A stretch of 64,000 nt of DNA from Anolis sagrei (lineage: Eukaryota; Chordata; Lepidosauria; Squamata; Anolidae): contig NC_090026.1 of NCBI RefSeq assembly GCF_037176765.1, forward strand, positions 61,552,252 through 61,616,251, given 5' to 3'. Position numbers and translations under genes: made by a program. The notes under the pieces are model-generated. The model was not told where the DNA came from. It made no database searches and saw only the letters and a list, made by a program, of their open reading frames with translations. Positions 34,101 to 38,216 of this stretch are shown one piece after another. Numbering within the stretch: position 1 is the stretch's first letter; each line of letters opens with the position of its first letter.

Positions 34101-36651
34101 TCTGATTTCCTGGCCACAGTCTGCATCTGCAGTAATCTTTGCACCTAGAAATACAAAGTCTGTCACGGCCTCCGCGTTTTCTCCCTCTATTTTCCAGTTG
34201 TCAATCATTCTTGTTGCCATAATCTTGGTTTTTTTTATGTTTAGCCGCAACCCAGCTTTTGCGTTTCTTCTTTCACCTTGATTAGAAGGCTCCTCAGTTC
34301 CTCCTCGCTTTCGGCCATCAGAGTGGTGTCATCTGCATATCTGAGTTTGTTAATGTTTCTTCCGGCAATTTTCACCCCTCTTTGATTGTAGGCGAACTAT
34401 AAATCGCAGGAACTACAACTCCCAAATGTCAACGTCTATTTCCCCCAAACTCCATCTGTGTTCATTAATGGGCATATGGAATATTCGTGCAAGTTTGGTC
34501 CAGATCTATCATTGTCTGAGTCCACAATAGTCTCTGGTTGTAGGTGAACTACAACTCCCAAACTCAAGGTCAATGCCCACCAAACCCTTCTAGTGTTTTC
34601 TGTTGGTCATGGGATTCCTGTGCGTCACCTTTGGTTCAATTCCATCATTGGTGGAGTTGAGAATGCTCTTTGATTGTAGGTGAACTATAAATCCCAAGAA
34701 CTACAACTCCCAAATGACAAAATCAAAAAAAATTGAGTGAAGGACATACATTGGGTTGTTAGGTGTATGCTGTCCAAATTTGGTGTCAATTGGCCCACTG
34801 GTTTTTGAGTTTGGTTAATCCCACAAACGAACATTACATTTTTATTTATATAGATGATTATTATTAAGGGCCAAAGTTTGTTATCCCTAAAATGGGTATG
34901 TGTATGTTATTGTTGTTGGTGGCCTTGGCCTTTGTAAGCCGTATCGAGTCCTCTGGGAGATTTTGCGGGGTATAAATAAAGTTAATAATAATAACAATAA
35001 TGTATTGTCGAAGGCTTTCATGGCTGGAATCACTCAGTTCTTGTGGGCTTTTTCGGACTATATGGCCATGTTCTAGAGGCATTTCTCCTGACGTTTCGCC
35101 TGCATCTATGGCAAGCATCCTCAGAGGTGAGGTCTGCTGGAACTGGGGGAAAAGGGGTTTATATATCTGTGGAATGACCAGGGTGAGACAAAGGGCTTTT
35201 GTAAGTTGGGCTAGGTGTGAATCTTTCAACTGACCACCTTGATTAGCATACAATGGGCTGACTGTGCCTGGAGCAAACTCTTCTTGAAAGGTGATTAGAT
35301 GTCCCTGCCTGTTTTTCTCTCTGCAGGGACATCTAATCACCTTTCAAGAAGAGTTTGCTCCAGGCACAGTCAGCCCATTGTATGCTAATCAAGGTGGTCA
35401 GTTGAAACATTCACACCTAGCTCCAGCAGGCAAGAGTCCTTTGTCTCACCCTAGTCATTCCACAGATATATAAACCCTTTTCCTAGTCCCAACAGACCTC
35501 ACTACCTCTGAGGATGCTTGCCATAGATGCAGGTGAAACGTCAGGAGAAATGCCTCTAGAACATGGCCATATAGCCCGAAAAAACCCACAAGAACTGAAA
35601 GTTAATAATAATAACAATAATAAATGTTGTTTTTGCAGGTCATTTCAGGGATCAAGAACTTTTGTTACTTTAAAATCTATGTTTGCAAAAATAACAATAA
35701 AATTAAGCAGAAACACATTACTGAGGCCCCTTCTACAGTGCCATGTTGTTGTTCATTTGTTCAGTCGTCTCCGACTCTTCATGACCTCATGGAACAGCCC
35801 ACGCCAGAGCTCCCTGTTGGCCATCACCACCCCCAGCTCCTTCAAGGTCTGTCCAGTCACTTCAAAGATGCCATCCATCCATCTTGCCCTTGGTCAGCCC
35901 CTCTTCCTTTTACCTTCCACTTTCCCCAGCATAATTGTCTTCTCTAGGCTTGCTGTCTCCTCATGATGTGGTCAAAGTACTTCAACTTTGTCTCTAGTAT
36001 CCTTCCCTCCAATGAGCAGTTGGGCTTTATTTCCTGGAGGATGGACTGGTTGGATATTCTCGCAGTCCAAGGCACTCTCAGAACTTTCCTCCAACACCAC
36101 AGCTCAAAAGCGTCTATCTTCCTTCGCTCAGCCTTCCCTAAGGTCCAGCTCTCACATCCGTAGGTTACTACAGGGAATACCATGGCTTTGGCTAGGCGGA
36201 TCTTTGTTGCCAGTCTGATGTCTCTACTCTTTACTATTGGACATTGCTCTCCTCCCAAGAAGTAAGCGTCTTCTGATTTCCTGGCCACAGTCTGCATCTG
36301 CAGTCATCTTTGCGCCTAGAAATACAAAGTCTGTCACGGCCTCCACATTTTCTCCCTCTATTTCCCAGTTGTCAATCATTCTTGTTGCCATAATCTTGGT
36401 TTTTTTGAAGTTTAAAAAAAACCACATTATCTGCTTTGAACAGGATTATATGAGTCTACACTGCCAGATAATCCAGTTCCATAGTAGTATAGAAGGGGCC
36501 CTTCCACACAGTTAAATAAAATCCTACAAATCTGCTTTGGCCTGGAATTATGCTTTCATGTCATCGTGAGAGGAAAAACAAGGCTCACATTGCAATAGAA
36601 AGGAGTGGCGTTGATGGGCTTCTCAGCTTGCGTCTCCGAGGCTTCTTCCAT
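3907..36651 (-). CDS. Unrecognised two-finger matrin/U1-type zinc-finger protein gene, 16 coding exons, ~510 aa
   Basis: Spliced host gene read on the minus strand. Coding exons, 5' to 3': 36589-36651, 32335-32403, 29430-29460, 27637-27696, 26085-26165, 24131-24261, 23027-23140, 22517-22544, 20118-20171, 18308-18425, 13630-13717, 12668-12730, 10705-10812, 8960-9047, 6008-6364 and 3907-3986. Every junction has GT donor and AG acceptor bases and every phase matches the next exon; total coding length is 1,533 bases, an exact multiple of three with one terminal stop. Finger 1 (residues ~20-42) is CX2CX12HX5H, finger 2 (~119-140) is CX2CX11HX5H; both resemble the matrin/U1-like class known to bind RNA or structured nucleic acid. 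Later parts are acidic/Ser-rich with a helical stretch (~280-336) and a basic PQKKRK patch suggesting nuclear location. I cannot name an orthologue; RNA binding is inference from the finger class. Confidence 0.85.
4428..5682. mobile_element. hAT-type nonautonomous transposon, host of a nested solo LTR
   Basis: Terminal inverted repeats CAGGCCCGTAGC and GCTACGGCCCTG, flanked by an exact 8-bp duplication GGTAACAG at 4420-4427 and 5683-5690. The interior is G/C-run rich at both ends and is split by an LTR at 4668-5438. Lies in the last intron of the zinc-finger gene. Confidence 0.8.
4668..5438 (+). mobile_element. Solo LTR (family S), copy 1
   Basis: Begins TGTTCTGG and ends CGACAGAACA, flanked by 5-bp duplications GTAGT at 4663-4667 and 5439-5443. 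Contains an AATAAAAG signal before its 3' part. A fossil solo LTR nested in the hAT element; no internal coding part is present. Confidence 0.75.
5691..6007. other. Intron, nothing recognised
   Basis: AT-rich intronic sequence between the hAT element and exon 15. No repeat or motif identified. Confidence 0.4.
6008..6364 (-). CDS. Zinc-finger gene, exon 15 (largest coding exon, basic patch)
   Basis: 357 bases, phase 1-1, acceptor GTCCTATAG and donor GTAATT. Encodes about 118 residues beginning FPEKSSEKQSSEV. It contains PQKKRKASPPSVNEKRK, a good nuclear-localisation-like cluster, then a Ser/Pro-rich tail (SSASKSHISKLLSSVRK). No known fold recognised. Confidence 0.85.
6365..6639. other. Intron, nothing recognised
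   Basis: AT-rich intron between exon 15 and the Helitron copy. No feature seen. Confidence 0.4.
6640..7652 (+). mobile_element. Helitron (family H), nonautonomous, plus orientation
   Basis: 5' end TCTATATAAATAAAAATG. 3' end has GCCAC...GTGGC, a short hairpin, followed 11 bases on by CTAG at 7649-7652. The interior has repeated blocks reading GTAGGTGAACTAYA...ACTACAACTCCC in alternating versions plus a GATA-rich microsatellite. No transposase remains. TC start, hairpin and CTRR end without target-site duplication define Helitrons. Confidence 0.75.
7653..7830 (+). mobile_element. Second Helitron-like family (HB), 5' part, abutting the first
   Basis: Starts directly after CTAG with ACACAATAAAAGTG and continues to GACATTGCAGGTTATAGTGAGC. 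The same sequence occurs reversed at ~25,700-25,910. Termini not fully defined. Confidence 0.45.
7800..8500 (-). mobile_element. LINE ORF2 C-terminal fragment
   Basis: Minus reading MLDHRLLKQLLYSELKNGK...RFKDGLRANLK...ENWEALA, then CPHCGRRCRSRIGLHSQLQ: a LINE C-terminus with a terminal C2-type knuckle. Similar tails occur in several non-LTR clades, so the clade is not assigned. Confidence 0.6.
8501..8959. other. Intron, possible old repeat
   Basis: No coding feature. The stretch around 8750-8830 (CTTATACATGAGGGTGACTTATTC) resembles a common vertebrate repeat but cannot be named. Confidence 0.3.
8960..9047 (-). CDS. Zinc-finger gene, exon 14 (acidic)
   Basis: 88 bases, phase 0 in and 1 out; acceptor TACTTTTAG, donor GTAAGA. 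Encodes DFSESNPEENVDESEPLQ and on to DDEPNT, a very acidic, likely disordered segment. Confidence 0.82.
9048..9540. other. Intron, nothing recognised
   Basis: AT-rich intronic sequence between exon 14 and the mariner copy. Confidence 0.4.
9543..10099 (+). mobile_element. Mariner-type transposon, internally deleted
   Basis: ~28-bp inverted repeats starting CAGGGTGAGACAGCATAACT and ending TATGCTGCCTCACCCTG, flanked by TA. The interior retains the end of a transposase: SPDLAPCDFFLWVFLKSCVY then MLARVMTNARNRFTQCMENG, the mariner D(x34)D-type C-terminus. Only 557 bp, so it cannot be autonomous. Confidence 0.85.
10100..10704. other. Intron, nothing recognised
   Basis: AT-rich, with one poly-T/poly-A run near 10,587-10,606. 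No repeat family recognised. Confidence 0.4.
10705..10812 (-). CDS. Zinc-finger gene, exon 13
   Basis: 108 bases, phase 0-0, acceptor CTCTTTCCAG and donor GTAATT. Encodes QTFQIGDEYDAAFILKVVQI and on to YRQKVSETK, with amphipathic helical character. Together with exon 12 it could be a small alpha-helical domain (inference). Confidence 0.82.
10935..11453 (+). mobile_element. Tc1-type transposon, deleted
   Basis: Flanked by TA; ends CAGTGGGGG...AGTATTT and ATACCTTTTTTCCCCATTG form diverged inverted repeats. The repeated block AGTTGAGGTCTACCTATG also occurs inverted inside. The interior retains NPIENLWRELK from the Tc1 transposase C-terminus. Confidence 0.75.
11670..12110 (-). mobile_element. 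L2-clade LINE 3' tail plus adjoining LINE-like segment
   Basis: Starts with a TAATATTAA-type tail and the common block TTTATACCCCGCTACCATC...GAGGCCAAGCCC. Beyond ~11,780 the GC-rich sequence is not recognised in detail. The intron before it (11,454-11,670) holds nothing notable. Confidence 0.55.
12111..12667. other. Intron, nothing recognised
   Basis: AT-rich intronic sequence upstream of exon 12 in window coordinates. No repeat or motif recognised. Confidence 0.4.
12668..12730 (-). CDS. Zinc-finger gene, exon 12
   Basis: 63 bases, phase 0-0, acceptor GTTTTACAG and donor GTAGGT. Encodes NKEELIGSYLFTNNEQIIHY plus L, the start of a hydrophobic, helix-like stretch continued in exon 13. Confidence 0.8.
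12974..13407 (+). mobile_element. CR1 LINE 3' end
   Basis: Reads EERLKELGMFSLKKRQLRGD then FHLNIRKNFVIVRAVQQWNS and ends with the CR1-type tail TCTATGATTCTATGA. Truncated 5'. Confidence 0.8.
13630..13717 (-). CDS. Zinc-finger gene, exon 11
   Basis: 88 bases, phase 2 in and 0 out; acceptor preceded by a T-rich tract and CACAAAAG, donor GTAATC. Encodes TSDGIVPLERTTHHSTK and on to SKDEEK. Confidence 0.75.
13861..15600 (-). mobile_element. L2-clade LINE, long 5'-truncated copy
   Basis: The TTA-repeat tail at 13,865-13,901 marks the 3' end. Minus frames encode reverse transcriptase: NNYRPISNLPFLGKVLEQV, SGFRPGHGTEMALIAL, LDISAAIDTIDHGILL, LYADDAQLYYS, then the C-terminus YKALNGLGPAYLHDRISVY and LWNSLPKDIRQ. 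At least one frame break lies within the RT region. Confidence 0.8.
15950..16990. mobile_element. Cluster of three L2-clade LINE fragments
   Basis: 15,955-16,260 is a minus-strand 3' tail. 16,300-16,870 is a plus-strand C-terminus (GEALLT-like, LWNSLPKDIKQ) ending in an AATAATAAA tail. 16,875-16,985 is a short minus fragment. The order suggests insertions of one into another. Confidence 0.65.
16995..17302 (-). mobile_element. Sauria-type SINE, diverged
   Basis: Carries TCTAAGCCAAAGAGCCAGC, GCATGACTGCATGGAG and CTACTCACATTTGCATG, ending in the diverged tRNA-like head. Sauria SINEs are tRNA-derived and use the BovB LINE; minus orientation. Confidence 0.7.
17355..17960 (+). mobile_element. L2-clade LINE 3' end (second subfamily)
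   Basis: Reads LGPTQVQLVGTRETVFSVVA and LWNALPRKIRQAPSLPSFRK, then a 3' region ending GGTATATAAATAAAG. Different in tail from the 13.9-kb copy. Confidence 0.7.
17961..18307. other. Intron, nothing recognised
   Basis: No coding feature or recognisable repeat between the L2 fragment and exon 10. Confidence 0.4.
18308..18425 (-). CDS. Zinc-finger gene, exon 10 (acidic linker)
   Basis: 118 bases, phase 1 in and 2 out, acceptor GTTTCTAG and donor GTAAGT. Encodes DPSIENIIDDVKGIENKK and on to GDINNST: acidic, Ser/Asn-rich and probably disordered. Confidence 0.8.
18535..19503 (-). mobile_element. LTR-retroelement fossil: one LTR with a short adjoining leader
   Basis: Probable LTR at 18,829-19,503 (TGTACAC...CTGTTACA on the plus strand), with an AATAAA on the minus strand near 19,030. 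Next to its inner end the minus strand reads TTGGTGGCAGCGGTGGGA, which looks like a primer-binding site. Broken and old: only leader and one LTR remain; family uncertain. Confidence 0.45.
19550..19700. mobile_element. Palindromic MITE (family P)
   Basis: Alternating inverted blocks GATTATCTGCTTTGA / CAAAGCAGATAATG and ACTGCCATATAA / TATATGGCAGTGTAG. The same self-complementary family recurs at 28.0, 28.2, 29.1, 35.7/36.4, 37.2, 39.7 and 60.4 kb. Confidence 0.65.
19701..20117. other. Intron, nothing recognised
   Basis: AT-rich; no motif or repeat identified before exon 9. Confidence 0.4.
20118..20171 (-). CDS. Zinc-finger gene, exon 9
   Basis: 54 bases, symmetric phase 1-1, acceptor ATTTTACAG and donor GTGAGA. 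Encodes DKYSVQLSDSLVTWFTE. Confidence 0.78.
20172..20487. other. Intron, nothing recognised
   Basis: AT-rich intronic stretch with no recognised feature. Confidence 0.4.
20496..22045. mobile_element. hAT-type element with a nested L1 fragment
   Basis: Inverted ends CAGTGGTTCCCAACC and GGTTGGGAACCACTG, flanked by an exact 8-bp duplication CCTTAGAT at 20488-20495 and 22046-22053. Near 20,620 a second hAT-like end (CAGGGGTCCTCAAACTTT) appears. The centre (~20,660-21,690) is a foreign L1 piece. Confidence 0.8.
20660..21690 (-). mobile_element. L1-type LINE ORF2 fragment
   Basis: Minus strand reads KKIQQQHITRIEEEG and FNKFYRKLLPKNKQ, the endonuclease-to-RT linker of L1 ORF2; the plus strand shows the matching antisense of the RT region. 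Multiple breaks; nested in the hAT element. Confidence 0.65.
22054..23026. other. Introns around micro-exon 8
   Basis: Apart from exon 8 (22517-22544) nothing is recognised. Confidence 0.35.
22517..22544 (-). CDS. Zinc-finger gene, exon 8 (28 bp micro-exon)
   Basis: Encodes VSSDLPVLK plus one base, phase 0 in and 1 out; acceptor TTCTTTAG, donor GTACGT. It is short, but frame and phase fit both sides. Confidence 0.7.
23027..23140 (-). CDS. Zinc-finger gene, exon 7 (basic helix after finger 2)
   Basis: 114 bases, phase 0-0, acceptor TTTTTAG and donor GTATGA. Encodes KKHRPELAEVTGRGSNLKKK and on to EEGRKHIM, a strongly basic, probably helical extension directly following finger 2. Confidence 0.88.
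23341..23610 (-). mobile_element. tRNA-derived SINE (family T), copy 1
   Basis: On the minus strand the head reads CCCGGTGGCGCAGTGGGTTA (A box) and CGCAGGTTCGAATCCGGGG (B box), followed by a conserved body ending in GCGACTTGCAGTTTCTCAGG. About 270 bp. Confidence 0.8.
23620..24090 (+). mobile_element. L2-clade LINE 3' end (third subfamily)
   Basis: Reads EPSRLLRSSAGALLSIQP and LWNSLPMEIRFALSLLSF, ending ATAAATAAATAAATAA. Directly abuts the SINE. Confidence 0.7.
24131..24261 (-). CDS. Zinc-finger gene, exon 6 (finger 2)
   Basis: 131 bases, phase 1 in and 0 out, acceptor AAATACAG and donor GTAAGT. Encodes LQYITEF... followed by the second finger YECSLCDCQAGL...MHVLGIKHKLAYL. The whole finger lies in one exon. 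Confidence 0.88.
24262..24820. other. Intron, nothing recognised
   Basis: No coding or repeat feature recognised upstream of exon 6. Confidence 0.4.
24822..25075 (-). mobile_element. L2-clade LINE 3' tail
   Basis: ATAATAATCATCATC-type repeat followed by TTTATACCCCGCTACCATC and a short 3' untranslated region; truncated. Confidence 0.65.
25085..25910 (-). mobile_element. Helitron-like element (family HB)
   Basis: Contains repeated GGTGAACTACAACTCC blocks and, at its right, the reverse of the block found at 7,653-7,830 (GGTTATAGTGAGC reversed, then CTTTTATTATGTGTATAGA). The terminal TCTATACACATAATAAAAG read on the minus strand looks like a Helitron 5' end. The 3' end is not defined. Confidence 0.5.
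26085..26165 (-). CDS. Zinc-finger gene, exon 5
   Basis: 81 bases, symmetric phase 1-1, acceptor TATTTTACAG and donor GTGAGT. Encodes a proline- and acid-rich linker beginning DPGPKKPPERPLEEQ. Confidence 0.8.
26402..26500 (-). mobile_element. L2/SINE-type 3' tail fragment
   Basis: ATTTATTTACAACATTTATA then GGGGACTCAGAGCGGCTTAC, the standard tail block of L2-clade copies. Followed to ~26,715 by AT-rich ATATTA repeats. Confidence 0.55.
26734..27558 (+). mobile_element. Probable LTR fossil of a gypsy-like element
   Basis: Begins after a C run with TGATGTCAC and ends GTGTTCCGACA, with an AATAAACTC signal ~60 bases before the end, as in gypsy LTRs. No flanking duplication recognised; no internal genes. 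Old and incomplete; family uncertain. Confidence 0.4.
27637..27696 (-). CDS. Zinc-finger gene, exon 4
   Basis: 60 bases, symmetric phase 1-1, acceptor CTTTTTCAG and donor GTAAGT. Encodes a linker reading KPLINTTETVKKPEPLPNF, which is Lys/Pro-rich with no fold evident. Confidence 0.8.
28010..28355. mobile_element. Two palindromic MITE copies (family P)
   Basis: 28,017-28,166 and ~28,220-28,352 each carry the inverted CCATATAACCCAGAAT / CAAAGCAGAAAATG type blocks and the edges GGGCCCTTCCACACAG / GGAAGAGGCC. Confidence 0.65.
28356..28855. other. Intron, one short LINE/SINE tail
   Basis: Mostly AT-rich sequence; 28,680-28,740 resembles an L2-type 3' tail (TTTATCCCATCTTTCTCC). No gene. Confidence 0.35.
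28860..29080 (-). mobile_element. L2-clade LINE 3' tail
   Basis: TAATAATAATAAT repeat followed by TTTATACCCCGCCAGCATC and GGGGCGGCTTACATA; truncated. Confidence 0.65.
29148..29312. mobile_element. Palindromic MITE (family P)
   Basis: Edges GGGCCCTTCTACACAG and GGGCTCTGTGGAAGG with inverted interior blocks. Shorter than its relatives. Confidence 0.6.
29430..29460 (-). CDS. Zinc-finger gene, exon 3 (31 bp micro-exon)
   Basis: Encodes VEKALKDHGV plus one base (phase 0 in, phase 1 out). Acceptor TTTCAAG, donor GTAAGT. It is accepted because frame and phase fit both neighbours. Confidence 0.75.
29715..29925 (+). mobile_element. Unnamed SINE-like repeat
   Basis: GAGCCTTCATGTTGATGACC and AGTTTGTGATTTGCCCAAG resemble an amniote interspersed repeat, but I cannot name the family. 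Confidence 0.3.
30084..30226. mobile_element. Penelope-like end palindrome (short)
   Basis: AACACTGGGTTGTTCTGAG...CTGCATGGCCATGCTCCTGA is followed head to head by its reverse ATGACCATACAGCC...ACAACCCAGTGATTC. This is the same end block as at 35.0 and 47.1 kb. Confidence 0.5.
30227..30620. other. Intron, nothing recognised
   Basis: No feature recognised between the palindrome and the Sauria SINE. Confidence 0.4.
30624..30958 (-). mobile_element. Sauria SINE, well preserved
   Basis: The minus-strand head reads GGAGCCCCCGGTGGCGCAGT, then a B-box-like segment; the body has GCATGACTGCATGGAGCGCC and TCTACTCACATTTGCATG. The tail AGTCATGTCTGACTC resembles the BovB 3' end. Confidence 0.8.
31084..32222 (-). 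mobile_element. L2-clade LINE, 3' half
   Basis: TAA-repeat tail at 31,084-31,114. The minus frame 31,445-31,930 encodes [54 protein letters not shown]; 31,890-32,213 gives the RT end (MRMNKLRINPDKTEVLQVD). Confidence 0.8.
32223..32334. other. Intron, short unique stretch
   Basis: Nothing recognised between the L2 copy and exon 2. Confidence 0.4.
32335..32403 (-). CDS. Zinc-finger gene, exon 2 (finger 1)
   Basis: 69 bases, phase 0 at both ends, with a pyrimidine-rich acceptor ending TTTAG and a GTAAGG donor. It encodes 23 residues starting ICKIYCASPVNL and ending GSKHRL. This completes a CX2CX12HX5H finger with the final cysteine-containing residues of exon 1. Confidence 0.85.
32404..32928. 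other. Intron, nothing recognised
   Basis: No repeat or coding feature recognised. Confidence 0.4.
32929..33452 (-). mobile_element. L2-clade LINE 3' end
   Basis: TTA-repeat tail at 32,929-32,950. The antisense plus frame at 33,240-33,449 mirrors the C-terminal part found at 14.2-14.5 kb. Truncated by the Helitron on its right. Confidence 0.7.
33455..34854 (-). mobile_element. Helitron (family H) split by BovB
   Basis: Minus-oriented: the 5' end (TCTATATAAATAAAAATG on the minus strand) is at ~34,854; the hairpin/CTAG end is missing. Repeated ACTACAACTCCC blocks flank a BovB insertion. Confidence 0.7.
33567..34381 (-). mobile_element. BovB (RTE-clade) LINE 3' end, copy 1
   Basis: The minus frame encodes NQSILQEIKPDCSLEGRI, LKYFGHIMRRQQSLEKTMML and RELWRGLVHEVTKSWRQLNE, which is the BovB C-terminus. 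The duplication CTCTTTGATTG flanks the insertion on both sides inside a Helitron. Confidence 0.85.
34997..35600. mobile_element. Penelope-like end palindrome
   Basis: 34,997-35,320 (minus sense) and ~35,323-35,600 (plus sense) carry the same end block: GATGCTTGCCATAGATGCAG, AAACGTCAGGAGAAATGCC, AACATGGCCATATAGCC. They meet head to head around 35,322. A short L2 tail lies at 34,900-34,990. Confidence 0.65.
35722..36510. mobile_element. Palindromic MITE (family P) split by BovB
   Basis: Left piece GAGGCCCCTTCTACAGTGCC ends at ~35,740; right piece 36,420-36,510 continues with CACATTATCTGCTTTGAA and closes AGTAGTATAGAAGGGGCCC. BovB separates them. Confidence 0.65.
35742..36418 (-). mobile_element. 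BovB LINE 3' end, copy 2
   Basis: The minus frame encodes AMVFPVVTYGCESWTLGKAE, DAFELWCWRKVLRVPWTAR and LKYFDHIMRRQQ. 5'-truncated, 3' end TTGTTGTTCATTTG at the left. Confidence 0.85.
36589..36651 (-). CDS. Zinc-finger gene, coding exon 1 (start codon)
   Basis: The ATG lies in gcgccATGG, a strong Kozak context, immediately downstream of a CpG-rich stretch. It encodes 21 residues (MEEASETQAEKP...FYCN) and ends at AAT|GTGAGC, phase 0. The exon supplies the first cysteine of finger 1; the second comes from exon 2, so the finger is split by an intron. Confidence 0.85.
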
Positions 36652-36900
36652 GGCGCAAACCTGGAGGCGGAGGATAGCCACATATATGTATCACGACAAA
36701 GACATCCGAAAAACTCTCGACGCCAATTCGAGTTCTCTCTGGAAAAGCATCAAGCAGGCCCCTCTTACTCCTTCCCACCGCTTCCGGCTCTGCCGGCGCG
36801 TCCTGATGACGGACGCCAGAACCTGCCCTTTGCTGTATTCTCGCGATATTTGCCCGAGGAAGTCGCGAGACTTTGAGAGCTCGCGCGGGAGACAATGAAG
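36640..36900 (-). promoter_or_regulatory. CpG-rich promoter with TCTCGCGA-type motifs
   Basis: This GC-rich stretch just upstream of the ATG at 36651 is full of CpGs in an AT-rich window. TCTCGCGA is at 36839-36846 and its reverse TCGCGAGA at 36863-36870. This palindrome is a known core-promoter element of housekeeping genes. No TATA box was seen at a sensible distance. The transcription start itself is not visible. Confidence 0.65.
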
Positions 36901-37059
36901 TGGAAACAAAGCAGGATCTGCTTTAGGCGGAGATACAGTGCTGACGTCATGAGATGACTCATAGAGTGCAAGTGATCCCAAGAAAGAAGAGTTCCACTAG
37001 GCAGATGAAACTGCAGCTAGGCAAACTGAAGCAAAATGCTTCTACTCTCCCAAAATAGT

Positions 37060-37200
37060 CTCCCAGACAGGCCCCACATCCCATGATCTGATCCCAAGCT
37101 TTCTGTTTATCCCAGATTATCTGGCAGGGTGGACTCACATAATCCAGTTTAAAGCAGAGAAACTGGGATCAGATCCTGGGATATGGGGCTTGTCTGGAAG
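37060..37200. mobile_element. Short palindromic MITE (family Q)
   Basis: CAGACAGGCCCCACATCCCA...GATCTGATCCCA is mirrored by TGGGATCAGATCCTGGGATA...GGGCTTGTCTGGAAGG. Arms recur at 39,680-39,725 and 40,330-40,375. Confidence 0.6.
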
Positions 37201-37295
37201 GTCCCTTAGGCCTACTCTACACTGCCCTATCAAATCCAGATTATCTGCTTTGAAGTCGATATGGCCATCCAGGCCCTTTACACAAAGCACTATAC

Positions 37296-38040
37296 CAGTG
37301 TTTCTCAACCTGGGGGTCGGGACCCCTGGAGGGGTCGCGAGAGGGTGTCAGAGGGGTCACCAAAGACCACAAGAAAACACAGTGTTTTCTGTTGGTCATG
37401 GAGGTTCTGTGTGGGAAGTTTGGCCCAATTCAATCGTTGATAGGGTTCAGAATGCTCTTTGATTGTAGGTGAACTATAAATCCCATCAACTACAACTCCC
37501 AAATGTCAAGGTCTATTTTTCCCAAACTCCACTAGTGTTTACATTTGGGCATATTGAGAATTCGTGCCAAATTTGGTCCAGATCCATCATTGTTTGAGTG
37601 CACAGTGCTCTCTGGATGTAGGTGAACTACAACTCCCAAAACTCAAGGTCAGTGCCCACCAAACCCTTCCAGTATTTTCTGTTGGTCATGAGAGTTCTGT
37701 GTGCCAAGTTTGATTCAATTCCATTGTTGGTGGAGTTCAGAATGCGCTTTGATTGTAGGTGAACTATATATCCCAGCAACTACAACTCCCACAGGACAAA
37801 ATCAATACCCTCCCCCAATCCGAACCAATATTCAAATTTGGGTGTATGGGGTATTTGTGCCAAATTTGGTCCAGTGTATGAAAATACATCCTGCATATCA
37901 GATATTTACATTACTATTCATAACAGCAGCAAGAATGACAGTTATGAAGTAGCAATGAAACTAATTTTATGGTTGGGGGTCACCATAACATTAGGAAGCG
38001 AATTAAGGGGTCGTGGCATTAGGAAGGCTGAGAACCACTG
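37296..38040. mobile_element. hAT-type MITE carrying Helitron-like ACTACAACTCCC modules
   Basis: Ends CAGTGTTTCTCAACC and AGGCTGAGAACCACTG; flanking 8-mers CACTATAC and CTCTATAC differ at one base. The interior has GTAGGTGAACTATAAATCCC and ACTACAACTCCC blocks at ~37,465, ~37,620 and ~37,755, the same blocks as in family H Helitrons. Confidence 0.75.
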
Positions 38041-38114
38041 CTCTATACAATCCAGATTGAACTAGATTATATGGCACTGTGGAAGCAGATATTGTGGATT
38101 ATCTGCCAGGGTTA

Positions 38115-38216
38115 CATAGAATCATAGAATCAAAGAGTTGGAAGAGACCTCATGGGCCATCCAGTCCAACCCCCTGCCAAGAAGCAGGAATATTGCATTC
38201 AAATCACCCCTGACAG
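38115..38216 (-). mobile_element. CR1 3' end, short
   Basis: ATAGAATCATAGAATCAAAG then GAGACCTCATGGGCCATCCA, the CR1 3' untranslated region reversed, cut off at GACAGATG. Confidence 0.75.

Noticed and set aside
36605-36898. 97-residue plus-strand frame over the CpG promoter
   Set aside because: It is antisense to exon 1 and the promoter; no splice or family support, and GC-rich DNA opens frames by chance.
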